DNA of 64,000 nt from an uncultured Bacteroidaceae bacterium (GTDB lineage: Bacteria; Bacteroidota; Bacteroidia; Bacteroidales; Bacteroidaceae): assembly GCA_944321635.1 (NCBI GenBank), contig CALULY010000008.1, forward strand, positions 1 through 64,000, written 5' to 3'. Under the pieces are notes generated by a model. It was not told the DNA's origin and searched no databases. It saw nothing but the letters and a program-made list of their open reading frames with translations. The position numbers and the translations under genes are program-made. How positions within the stretch are numbered: the stretch's first letter is position 1; each line of letters starts with the position of its first letter. Positions 8,102 through 16,700 of the stretch are shown in pieces.

Positions 8102-9589
8102 TCAGAGTTTCACTTTCTTCACCACCCCCGCCGATTCGTTGTTGAATCGGTCAACAGCGGTAATTACATAAAACTGCTTGCGCTTCTTTCGCCCGGTGCT
8201 CTCTCCCAATTTGACAAATGTGTCGCTTGTGACAGCTGTAAGGGCAAACGAGCTGTCTAAATTAATGTCTTTTTTCCTGTCAAAACGGTAGACACAATAT
8301 TTTACGGGTTGCTTGAAACAATCTTTAACCTTTTTTGCCCTCCAAAACAGCACTTTGCCGTCGGAAGTGTCAATGGCTTTGACTTTTCTGACTTTTTTCG
8401 GCCTTTCGCCATCAAACCTCCGAGCCACTGGCGGCAATGCTGGTGTGGCGTTGTAGGCGGCATAGAGTACATCGGCATATTCACCTGTGTTGGCCATGAC
8501 TTCCTTGACGGGGTAGAGGCAGTAGCCGTCGATGCGCTTGTCGGCGCGCAGGCTGTCGAGTTTCATGCGTTGCTGGTTTTCGCCCCTGACGCTGCGGGCG
8601 ACGTCCTGCCCGATGTACAACAAGCATCCTTCTGGCACATTGTCGCTCCACCACCTGAGCAGCTCGTCATAGTCGGCAGCAGGATGTCCCACCTCCCAGT
8701 AGAGTTGCGGAGCCACGTAGTCCAGCCATCCTTGCTCGACCCAATGGAGGATGTCGGCATAGAGGTCGTCATAGTTTTGCAGCCCCTTGGTCTTGCTGCC
8801 TCGTGGGTCGCTTGTCTCATTGCGGTAGATGCCGAAAGGCGATATGCCAAGTTGCACCCATGGGGCGGAAGAGTCGAGAGTGTCGCGGATTTGTTTTATC
8901 AGTTTGTTCACGTTGTCCCGTCGCCAGTCGCCTATGTCGGCGAAGCCTCGCGCCTGCCCCTTGAAGTCATAGTAGTCTGGCAGTTGCTCGCCCGCTTTGG
9001 GGTAGGGGTAGAAGTAGTCGTCCATGTGGATGGCATCGATGTCATAGTGTGTGGCGAGGTCTTTGATGACATTGCAGATGAATTCCCTTGATTCTCGCAG
9101 TGCCGGGTTGAAGAATGTCTGCCCGCCGTACTCGATGAACATCTCCGGGTGCTTGTTCATGATGTGCCGCCTGTCGAGACGTGTCGCTTGGCTCGTTTTG
9201 ACGCGATAGGGGTTTATCCATGCGTGGAATTCTATGCACCGCTTGTGACACTCGTCGATGACAAACTGTGTCGGATTCCATCCTGGATCCAGTCCCTGTG
9301 TCCCTGTGATGAAGCGGCTCCACGGTTCGAAGCGTGAATCATACCATGCGTCCGCTTCGGGACGTACTTGGAAAATGACGGCGTTGATGCCGAGCTGTTC
9401 CATCTTGTCAAGCTCCTTGATGAGTTTGGCCTTCATCTCCTGTTCGTCGAGACCCATATATTCCCCAGTGACTGTCGGCATCCACACGCCGCGCAGTTCC
9501 CTTTTTGGCGGGAGTTGCGCTGTTGCGGTTGCCAGACAAAAAGCTGCAATTGATGCGATGAGCAGCAGTTTCCTTATTTGATGTGTCAT
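8102..9589 (-). CDS. GHL10-family glycoside hydrolase-like protein (DUF187)
   Basis: The 495-residue product has a signal peptide (MTHQIRKLLLIASIAAFCLA) and then a TIM-barrel domain of the GHL10/DUF187 family: ELRGVWMPTV at the barrel entry, NAVIFQVRPEADAWYDS, EFHAWINPYRV, IDAIHMDDYFYP and APQLYWEVGHP. A fibronectin-like segment ends the protein (about 395-495). Members of this family are thought to act on sugar linkages in peptidoglycan or related glycans; the precise reaction is not known. The start ATG at 9589 overlaps the uvrA stop as ATGA, which implies coupled translation. A longer open frame upstream lies inside uvrA and is not used. Confidence 0.9.
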   Translation of the reverse strand: MTHQIRKLLLIASIAAFCLATATAQLPPKRELRGVWMPTVTGEYMGLDEQEMKAKLIKELDKMEQLGINAVIFQVRPEADAWYDSRFEPWSRFITGTQGLDPGWNPTQFVIDECHKRCIEFHAWINPYRVKTSQATRLDRRHIMNKHPEMFIEYGGQTFFNPALRESREFICNVIKDLATHYDIDAIHMDDYFYPYPKAGEQLPDYYDFKGQARGFADIGDWRRDNVNKLIKQIRDTLDSSAPWVQLGISPFGIYRNETSDPRGSKTKGLQNYDDLYADILHWVEQGWLDYVAPQLYWEVGHPAADYDELLRWWSDNVPEGCLLYIGQDVARSVRGENQQRMKLDSLRADKRIDGYCLYPVKEVMANTGEYADVLYAAYNATPALPPVARRFDGERPKKVRKVKAIDTSDGKVLFWRAKKVKDCFKQPVKYCVYRFDRKKDINLDSSFALTAVTSDTFVKLGESTGRKKRKQFYVITAVDRFNNESAGVVKKVKL

Positions 9590-12354
9590 TGTTGCAGATG
9601 TTTCTTCAGATATTTCCCTGTCCATGATGTTTCGCATTGGCAGATTGCTTCCGGTGTGCCAGTGGCGATGACTTGCCCTCCGGCTTCCCCTCCCTCCGGG
9701 CCGAGGTCGATCACATGGTCTGCGCATTTGATTATTTCCATGTTGTGCTCGATGATGACTATCGTGTGCCCTTTGTTTATCAGTGAGTTGAAGATGTCCA
9801 CCAGTTTCCTGATGTCGTGGAAGTGCAGTCCGGTAGTCGGTTCGTCAAATATGAACATTGTGGGCTTCATGCCTTCTTGCCCGAGGAAGTAGGCAAGTTT
9901 GACCCTTTGGCTCTCTCCCCCGGACAGTGTGGATGATGGTTGCCCGAGCTTGACATAACCCAGCCCGACATCCTCCAGGAGTTTGAGGCGGCGTGCTATC
10001 TTGTTTTGCTTGTGCGACTTGAAGAATGCCGCCGCGTCGCTCACCGTCATGTCGAGGATGTCGTTGATGTTGCGTCCGTCGTAAGTGACTTCGAGTATCT
10101 CTGGTTTGAAGCGCTTGCCGTGGCAGCTGTCGCATTCGAGCACTATGTCCGCCATGAATTGCATCTCTATGGTGACTGTGCCCTCGCCTTTGCACTCCTC
10201 GCACCTGCCACCTGCGATGTTGAATGAGAATGAGGCGGGTGTGAATCCCATCTGTTTCGACAGCGGTTGGTCGGCAAACAGTTTGCGGATGTCGTCGTAT
10301 GCCTTGATGTAGGTGACAGGGTTTGACCGTGACGACTTGCCGATAGGGTTTTGGTCAACGTATTCCACGGCGGAGATGGCCTCCACATCCCCCTCCAGAC
10401 GGTCGAACTCGCCAGGTGTCATGTCTCCAGTCAGGTCGAGTTCACGCAGCAGGGCGGGGTGCAGTATGTTTTTGACCAATGTGCTCTTGCCCGAGCCGCT
10501 CACTCCTGTTATGACAGTCATCACGTTGAGGGGGATGCGCACGGTGATGTCCTTGAGGTTGTTCTCTCTTGCTCCGACAATGGTCACGGAGTGGTTCCAC
10601 ACCCGGCGTTGGGGCGGGGTGGGGATGTGTTCCCTGCCGAGCAGGTAGTCTGCCGTGCGGCTGCCCTCTGCCGAACCGATGTCGTCCATGCTGCCGGCGT
10701 AGACGACGTTGCCACCTTGGCTGCCCGCGTCTCGTCCGATGTCGATGATCCAGTCCGCCTGGCGGATGATGTCTTCGTCATGTTCCACGACAAGGACGGT
10801 GTTGCCTATGTCTCGCAGCTTCTTGAGTATGTTCACGAGCCTTTCCGTGTCCTTGGAGTGGAGGCCTATGCTCGGCTCGTCGAGGACGTATAGCGAACCG
10901 ACAAGACTGCTGCCCAACGACTTGATGAGGTTGATGCGTTGGCTTTCGCCTCCAGACAAAGTGTTGCCGAGGCGGTCGAGTGTGAGGTAGCCCAAACCGA
11001 TGTTTTCCATCAGGTCCAGACGGTGCGTTATCTCGGCCAGCAGGCGGCGGCCGACAGCTTTCTCAGTGTCTGTCAGCGAGAGTGTGGCAAAAAACTGGCG
11101 GATGCCTGTAATTGGCATTCGAGACACTTCCGAGATGTTCTTGCCGCCTATCTTCACATAGCCGGCCTCTTTTCTCAGGCGGCTGCCACCGCACGCAGGA
11201 CAGGTCGTCTTGCCACGGTAACGGGCGAGCATCACGCGGTTTTGCACCTTGTACAGGTTGGATTGCAGGAAATCAAAGAATTCGTTTATCCCGTACTTGC
11301 CGTTCCACAGCCTCTCCTTTTGCTCCTCTGTGAGGGCATAGTAGGGAGTGAATGCCGGGAAGCCCTCGGCCGCAGATGACTGGATGAACATTGTGCGCCA
11401 TTCTCCCGTTTTTTCACCCCGCCAACAAGCCACCGCGCCGTCATAGACGCTCATCGACGTGTTGGGGATGACAAGGCGGCGGTCGATGCCGAGCACGTTG
11501 CCAAAGCCGTCACACACGGGGCACGCGCCGTAGGGCGAGTTGAAGTTGAACAGACGGTCTGTCGGTTCCTCAAACCGCTCGCCGCCCTCGTCGAATGTGC
11601 TTGTGAAATCGCGCGTCTCCGTTCCGCCGTCGGTGTAGAAAAGCAGGCGGCAACGCCCATGCCCCTCGTCGAATGCGGTGGTGATTGAGTCAAAGTAACG
11701 GCTGATGGAGTCGCTGTCCCCTGCCGCAGTGGCGCGGTCTATGACCAGCCACAAGCCGGCTTCGAGGTCGCTGTCTGCGATGTCGGCGATGCCGATGACG
11801 TGTCCTGAGGCAAAGACGCGGCTGTAACCGCCTGCAGCATACGTCTCAAGCTGCTCCCTCGCCGTGCGCCCGTCCTGTGTCCCGATTGGCGACATTATGA
11901 GCAGCCGGGTGCCGTCCGTGTGGGAAGTGATGCTCTTGATGACATCCTCAACAGTGTCGCGCTTGACCTCTTCGCCAGTTGTGGGGGAATATACGCGTCC
12001 GATGCGTGCATATAGCATCGACAGGTAATCATATATTTCCGTCGCCGTCCCGACAGTCGAGCGCGGGTTGGTCGTGCTCACCTTTTGCTCGATGGCGATG
12101 GCTGGCGGTATGCCCTCCACGCGGTCGCAAGCAGGCTTTTTCATCTGTCCGAGGAACTGCCGCGAGTAGGCCGAGAGGCTCTCCATGTACCGCCTTTGTC
12201 CCTCGGCATAGAGCAGGTCGAATGCCAACGACGATTTGCCCGAACCGGACACTCCCGTCACGGCAATCAAAAGGTCGCGTGGGATGTCAAGGTCTATGCC
12301 CTTGAGGTTGTTGACCCGCGCCCCTCTTATCTCGATGTATTCATTGTTTCCCAT
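9586..12354 (-). CDS. uvrA: UvrABC excinuclease subunit A
   Basis: UvrA is the damage-sensing ATPase of nucleotide excision repair; it loads UvrB on damaged DNA. The 922-residue sequence has two ABC modules. The first Walker A is GVSGSGKSS near residue 34, with the signature LSGGESQRINL; the second module has ITGVSGSGKSTL and LSGGESQRVKL. The Cys pairs of the zinc modules are intact (CPVC, CPAC, and CEEC with CDSC). ATG at 12354 (MGNNEYIEIRGARVNNLKGI) matches the family start; the open frame upstream to 12447 is not like UvrA. It heads a leftward operon with two genes for secreted hydrolases, an unusual partnership for a repair gene. Many Bacteroidales carry more than one uvrA; whether this is the main copy cannot be told here. 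Confidence 0.97.
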   Translation of the reverse strand: MGNNEYIEIRGARVNNLKGIDLDIPRDLLIAVTGVSGSGKSSLAFDLLYAEGQRRYMESLSAYSRQFLGQMKKPACDRVEGIPPAIAIEQKVSTTNPRSTVGTATEIYDYLSMLYARIGRVYSPTTGEEVKRDTVEDVIKSITSHTDGTRLLIMSPIGTQDGRTAREQLETYAAGGYSRVFASGHVIGIADIADSDLEAGLWLVIDRATAAGDSDSISRYFDSITTAFDEGHGRCRLLFYTDGGTETRDFTSTFDEGGERFEEPTDRLFNFNSPYGACPVCDGFGNVLGIDRRLVIPNTSMSVYDGAVACWRGEKTGEWRTMFIQSSAAEGFPAFTPYYALTEEQKERLWNGKYGINEFFDFLQSNLYKVQNRVMLARYRGKTTCPACGGSRLRKEAGYVKIGGKNISEVSRMPITGIRQFFATLSLTDTEKAVGRRLLAEITHRLDLMENIGLGYLTLDRLGNTLSGGESQRINLIKSLGSSLVGSLYVLDEPSIGLHSKDTERLVNILKKLRDIGNTVLVVEHDEDIIRQADWIIDIGRDAGSQGGNVVYAGSMDDIGSAEGSRTADYLLGREHIPTPPQRRVWNHSVTIVGARENNLKDITVRIPLNVMTVITGVSGSGKSTLVKNILHPALLRELDLTGDMTPGEFDRLEGDVEAISAVEYVDQNPIGKSSRSNPVTYIKAYDDIRKLFADQPLSKQMGFTPASFSFNIAGGRCEECKGEGTVTIEMQFMADIVLECDSCHGKRFKPEILEVTYDGRNINDILDMTVSDAAAFFKSHKQNKIARRLKLLEDVGLGYVKLGQPSSTLSGGESQRVKLAYFLGQEGMKPTMFIFDEPTTGLHFHDIRKLVDIFNSLINKGHTIVIIEHNMEIIKCADHVIDLGPEGGEAGGQVIATGTPEAICQCETSWTGKYLKKHLQQ

Positions 12355-12584
12355 TCCTGTCCGTTTGCAATGCGCCCAACCCCTTGGATCAACTGCAGGT
12401 GGACGCAAACGGCCGCAAGTTAGTGATTTATTTGCAAACGCTGACATTCACAGTTCGTGCAGCCAGCATTGATTGCTTCTTAACGCTTTGCAGTAATGTC
12501 CGTTCGCAAGCAGAGCCAATCATTTTGTTCTTGTCGTGGCATTAGGGATACTCCGAAATTGCGTTGGATAGGTGAGTTGTGGTT
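12355..12584. other. Upstream region of uvrA, no gene seen
   Basis: This stretch should hold the leftward uvrA promoter. I find no exact TAnnTTTG on the minus strand, only a weak form near 12415-12422. Short open frames here have no recognisable content. Confidence 0.4.
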
Positions 12585-12741
12585 AATCCATCTCTGTGGG
12601 AGAGATGGATTAACCACTGCGAATATAGGCAAAAACATTATAACATTGTCAAATTGTCACTCCAAAGCCTCTGAGTGTATGATGTAAAAAATTGGTATTC
12701 AGGCATTGACTTAGAATCCATCTCTCCCACAGAGATGGATT
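12585..12741. repeat. 27-bp inverted repeats flanking a 103-bp segment (possible invertible promoter)
   Basis: The sequence at 12585-12611 is the exact reverse complement of 12715-12741. Each copy is itself a hairpin with 11-bp arms (AATCCATCTCT / AGAGATGGATT); the loop is GTGGG in the left copy and CCCAC in the right copy, which is what makes them inverted and not direct repeats. The left hairpin is extended to 17 bp by flanking bases. The 103 bp between them are AT-rich. Read leftward they contain TTTG (12653-12650) and, 22 bp on, TATATTCG (12627-12620), close to the Bacteroides promoter consensus. Read rightward I see no promoter. In the present orientation the candidate would point away from the R-M genes at 12760. 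Confidence 0.75.
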
Positions 12742-12759
12742 GGATTTTAAGCGAAAGCA

Positions 12760-13779
12760 ATGCCTTCTACCGCAGATATAATAGAAAATGACATAATTGC
12801 CGCCGCCCCAGAGTTGTTAGACACCCTTCTCAAAGACCACACCACGAGCTGTGACGGACTGGTGCACAACATCGTATGGGCTACACATGACTACGAGCAC
12901 TTTGGCGAAGGCTATGGCTATAATGACCCTATTCTTCCAAGGCTTATCACTGGCAGGCATGGGCATGTCATCATGCCCCGCATCCTCAAGCATCGCGACG
13001 CACAGTCAGCGCGTGTTCGCGACATGGCCGAGGTATTCACCCCCGCATGGGTGTGCAATGCACAGAACAATCTGATTGATGAAGCATGGTTCGGTCGGCG
13101 AGGCGTGTTCAATACGGAATACACGTCAGAAGACGGCACGCACGGCTGGAAAACCAATCCGGACAAGATAACCTTTCCTGACGGGAAGTCATGGCTCGAT
13201 TACGTCCGCGACACCCGTCTTGAAATCACTTGCGGCGAAGCTCCCTACATCGTCAGCCGCTATGACACCACCACAGGGACTGTCATCCCCATCGGCGAGC
13301 GTATAGGTCTGCTCGATCGCAAACTGCGTGTCGTCAATGAGAATTCGGAAACCACAGGCGAATGGTTGAAAGCCGCGCAGGAAGCCTACAAGAGCCTCTA
13401 TGCCTACGAATGGCAGGGTGACAGCCTGCTTATCGCCCGTGAATCCATGCTTGCCTCCTTTGTCGAATACTACCGTGCCAAATTCGGCAAGGACCCTATG
13501 CGGAAATCGGTCAACTACATCGCCTACATCATCTCATGGAATGTCTGGCAGATGGACGGGCTGCGTGGTGTTGTCCCAGGAAGCTGCAAGGACAAGCTAC
13601 ACACGGAAGTGTCCCTTTTCGGTGAAAGCAGGGAAGTCGTAACCCCTTGTGAGGGATGTCGCACGGACAACATCCATCGGCACAACGGGACGTATTGTCT
13701 CATCAAGGACTGGCACGCCCGTGACTCGCAGACCGGGCGCGAGGGAAAGCGGATCAAATACATCGATCTCCTGAAATGA
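12760..13779 (+). CDS. R-M system methyltransferase subunit with motif I but no NPPY motif
   Basis: The 339-residue product resembles proteins annotated as restriction endonuclease subunit M. It has MAEVFTPAWVCN (about 89-100), the entry motif of Eco57I-like adenine methylases, and LEITCGEAPYIVSRYD (about 154-169), which looks like the S-adenosylmethionine-binding motif I. YEWQGDSLLIARESML (about 216-231) could be the next acidic strand. The catalytic motif IV (NPPY) is absent; it is found instead in the next gene. Near the end a CEGC...C cluster may bind zinc. The gene abuts the large helicase-methylase gene without a gap, so the two should act together. The upstream inverted repeats at 12585-12741 may control its expression. 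Confidence 0.8.
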   Translation: MPSTADIIENDIIAAAPELLDTLLKDHTTSCDGLVHNIVWATHDYEHFGEGYGYNDPILPRLITGRHGHVIMPRILKHRDAQSARVRDMAEVFTPAWVCNAQNNLIDEAWFGRRGVFNTEYTSEDGTHGWKTNPDKITFPDGKSWLDYVRDTRLEITCGEAPYIVSRYDTTTGTVIPIGERIGLLDRKLRVVNENSETTGEWLKAAQEAYKSLYAYEWQGDSLLIARESMLASFVEYYRAKFGKDPMRKSVNYIAYIISWNVWQMDGLRGVVPGSCKDKLHTEVSLFGESREVVTPCEGCRTDNIHRHNGTYCLIKDWHARDSQTGREGKRIKYIDLLK

Positions 13780-16700
13780 ATGCCTATGAAATACTTCTCC
13801 TCTCTTAAATTGAAGCTGATTTACGTGTTCCGCATCAACGATGCCGAGCATGAGGGCTGCCTGAAGATAGGCGAGGCCACCTGTGACGATGGGAATGTCA
13901 TCGGGCTTACACCCGACAGCAAGCCCCTCAACGAGGCGGCAAGGCGGCGCATCAACCAATACACGCAGACGGCAGGCATTAGTTACGAGCTGCTTCATAC
14001 CGAGCTAACACTATATAATAATAAAGGTAGTCTGTGCTCGTTCAACGACAAGGAAGTCCATGCAGTGTTGGAGCGTTCCGGCGTGAAGCGCAAAGTGTTT
14101 GACCGGGTGAACGGAGCTAACGAATGGTTCATCACCAACCTTGAGGTCGTGAAGCGTGCCATCACCGCTGTCAAGGAAGGCAAGCAATCTCTCTTGCCTG
14201 GCGAGGTGACACAAGGACGAAGTCCCATCATCTTCCGCCCCGAGCAGCGCGAGGCCATCGAAAAGACCAAGCGGCAGTTCAAGCGCGGCAACGGGATGCT
14301 GTGGAACGCCAAGATGCGTTTCGGCAAGACCCTTTCCGCTTTGCAGGTGGTCAAGGACATGGATTTCCGTCGGACGCTCATCCTCACCCACCGCCCCGTG
14401 GTCAACGCGGGATGGTTTGACGATTTCGGCAAGATATTCTATGACCGCAGAGACTTTGCCTACGGCTCCAAGAACAACGGCGAGAGCCACGACAGTCTTG
14501 AGCGGCGGGCAAAGGCCGACGGTCTGCATTATGTCTATTTCGCCTCCATGCAGGACTTGCGCGGCTCGGAACTCGTCGGCGGCAACTTCGACAAGAACGA
14601 TGAAGTGTTTGCCACGCCCTGGGACTTGATTATCGTTGACGAAGCGCACGAAGGCACGCAGACCGAACTTGGCAAGGCGGTGATGGCCGAGTTGGTAAAG
14701 CCAAGTACCAAGGTGCTCAGGCTCAGCGGCACGCCGTTCAACCTGCTGGACGATTTCAAGGAGGACGAGATATACACCTGGGACTACGTGATGGAGCAAC
14801 GCGCCAAGCGTGAGTGGGACAAGACCCATTTCGGCGACCCCAACCCGTATGCGGCACTGCCAGCCATGAATATCTATACCTATGACCTCGGACGTTTGCT
14901 CAAGGAGTTTGTCGATGAGGACGTGGCTTTCAACTTCCGTGAGTTCTTCCGTGTGAACGAGGCCGGCGGTTTTGTCCATGAGCGCGATGTCACCGCTTTG
15001 CTCAACCTGATGACCCGTGAGGATGAGGAGAGCTGTTATCCTTTCGCCAACGAGACCTACCGGGACATTTTCCGCCACACGCTGTGGATGGTGCCGGGTG
15101 TGAAGGAGGCAAAGGCGTTGAGTGCGTTGTTGCAGCGGCATCCCGTGTTCCGTTATTTCACCATCGTCAACGTTGCAGGTGACGGCGATGAGGAGAAAGA
15201 CAGTAGGGACGCTTTGCAGGCGGTGAACAATGCCATCGGTCCCGACCCGGACGTGACACGCACCATCACCCTTTCCTGCGGACGTTTGACCACGGGTGTG
15301 AGCGTCCCGGCTTGGACTGCTGTGTTTATGCTTTCCGGCTCATACAACACGGCGGCATCAGGCTATATGCAGACCATCTTCCGCGTGCAGACACCATTTC
15401 CGTCAGATAGCCCTAAAATAAAGGAGCAGTGCTACGTGTTCGACTTCGCCCCCGACCGCACGCTGCGGGTGCTGGCCGAGACTGCGAAGATTTCCGCCAA
15501 GGCGGGCAAGACCTCGCAGGACGACCGCAAGACGATGGGCGACTTCCTCAACTTCTGCCCCGTCATCTCCGTCCAAGGTTCACAGATGAAACCGTTTGAT
15601 GTCCCGCAGATGCTTGAGCAACTCAAACGAGTCTATGTCGAGCGCGTGGTGAGCAACGGTTTCGAGGACAACAGCCTGTATAACGATGAATTGCTGCGGC
15701 TGGACGATGTGGAGTTGCAGGAGTTTGACGACCTGAAACGCATCATCGGTCAGACCAAGGCCATGCCCAAGACCAACCAGGTGGACATCAACAATCAAGG
15801 GCTGACAGGCGAGGAATACGAGGAAAAGGAGAAACTGGAGAAAAAGCCCAAGAAGGAATTGACCGAGGAGGAGAAGCGCAGGCTGGAGGAACTGAAAAAG
15901 AAGACGAAGAACCGCGAGGCGGCCATTTCCATTCTCCGTGGCATATCCATCCGCATGCCCCTGCTCATCTACGGTGCGGAACTGGAGGGCGAGGACGATG
16001 AAATCACCATTGACAACTTCGCCGAGAAGATAGACCCGCGCTCATGGGAGGAGTTCATGCCCAAAGGTGTCAGCAAGCAACGTTTCAACGCTTTCAAGAA
16101 ATACTACGACCCGGACATCTTCCGTGCCGCGGGCAAGCGCATTCGTGCGATGGCAAAAGCGGCGGACAAACTGAGTGTGGAGGAGCGCATCGGGCGCATC
16201 ACGGACATCTTCAGCACGTTCCGCAATCCAGACAAGGAAACGGTGCTTACCCCGTGGCGTGTGGTGAACATGCACTTGGGCGACTGTCTGGGCGGCTACT
16301 GCTTTTTTGATAAGGATTATGGGCATACCATCGACGAGCCGCGCTTTATCGACCACGGAAAGGTGACAGCGGAAGTGTTCACCCTGGACAGCCGCATTCT
16401 TGAGATCAATTCCAAGTCGGGTTTGTATCCGCTCTATATGGCTTACAGCATTTACCGCTCCCGGCTGAAGGACAGCACCATTTCTGCCGACACGTTTGAT
16501 GAGCAGCAATCACTGTGGGACAAGACCGTTGCTGAAAACATCTTCGTGGTCTGCAAGACGCCGATGGCAAAGAGCATTACCAAGCGGACGCTCGTTGGTT
16601 TCCGCAAGGCGAAAGTAAACACCCGTTATTTCGAGGATTTAATCAACCAAATCAAGAACAAGCCCCAGAACTTCATAGAGAAGATGGCAAAGGGACGCTC

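Noticed and set aside
12579..12617. The 17-bp hairpin as a plain terminator
   Set aside because: It lies between divergent genes where no transcript should end, has no T run, and has an exact inverted partner at 12715-12741.
14011..15141. Open frame of 376 codons antisense to the R-M helicase
   Set aside because: The helicase motifs on the plus strand are unambiguous, so this is a shadow.
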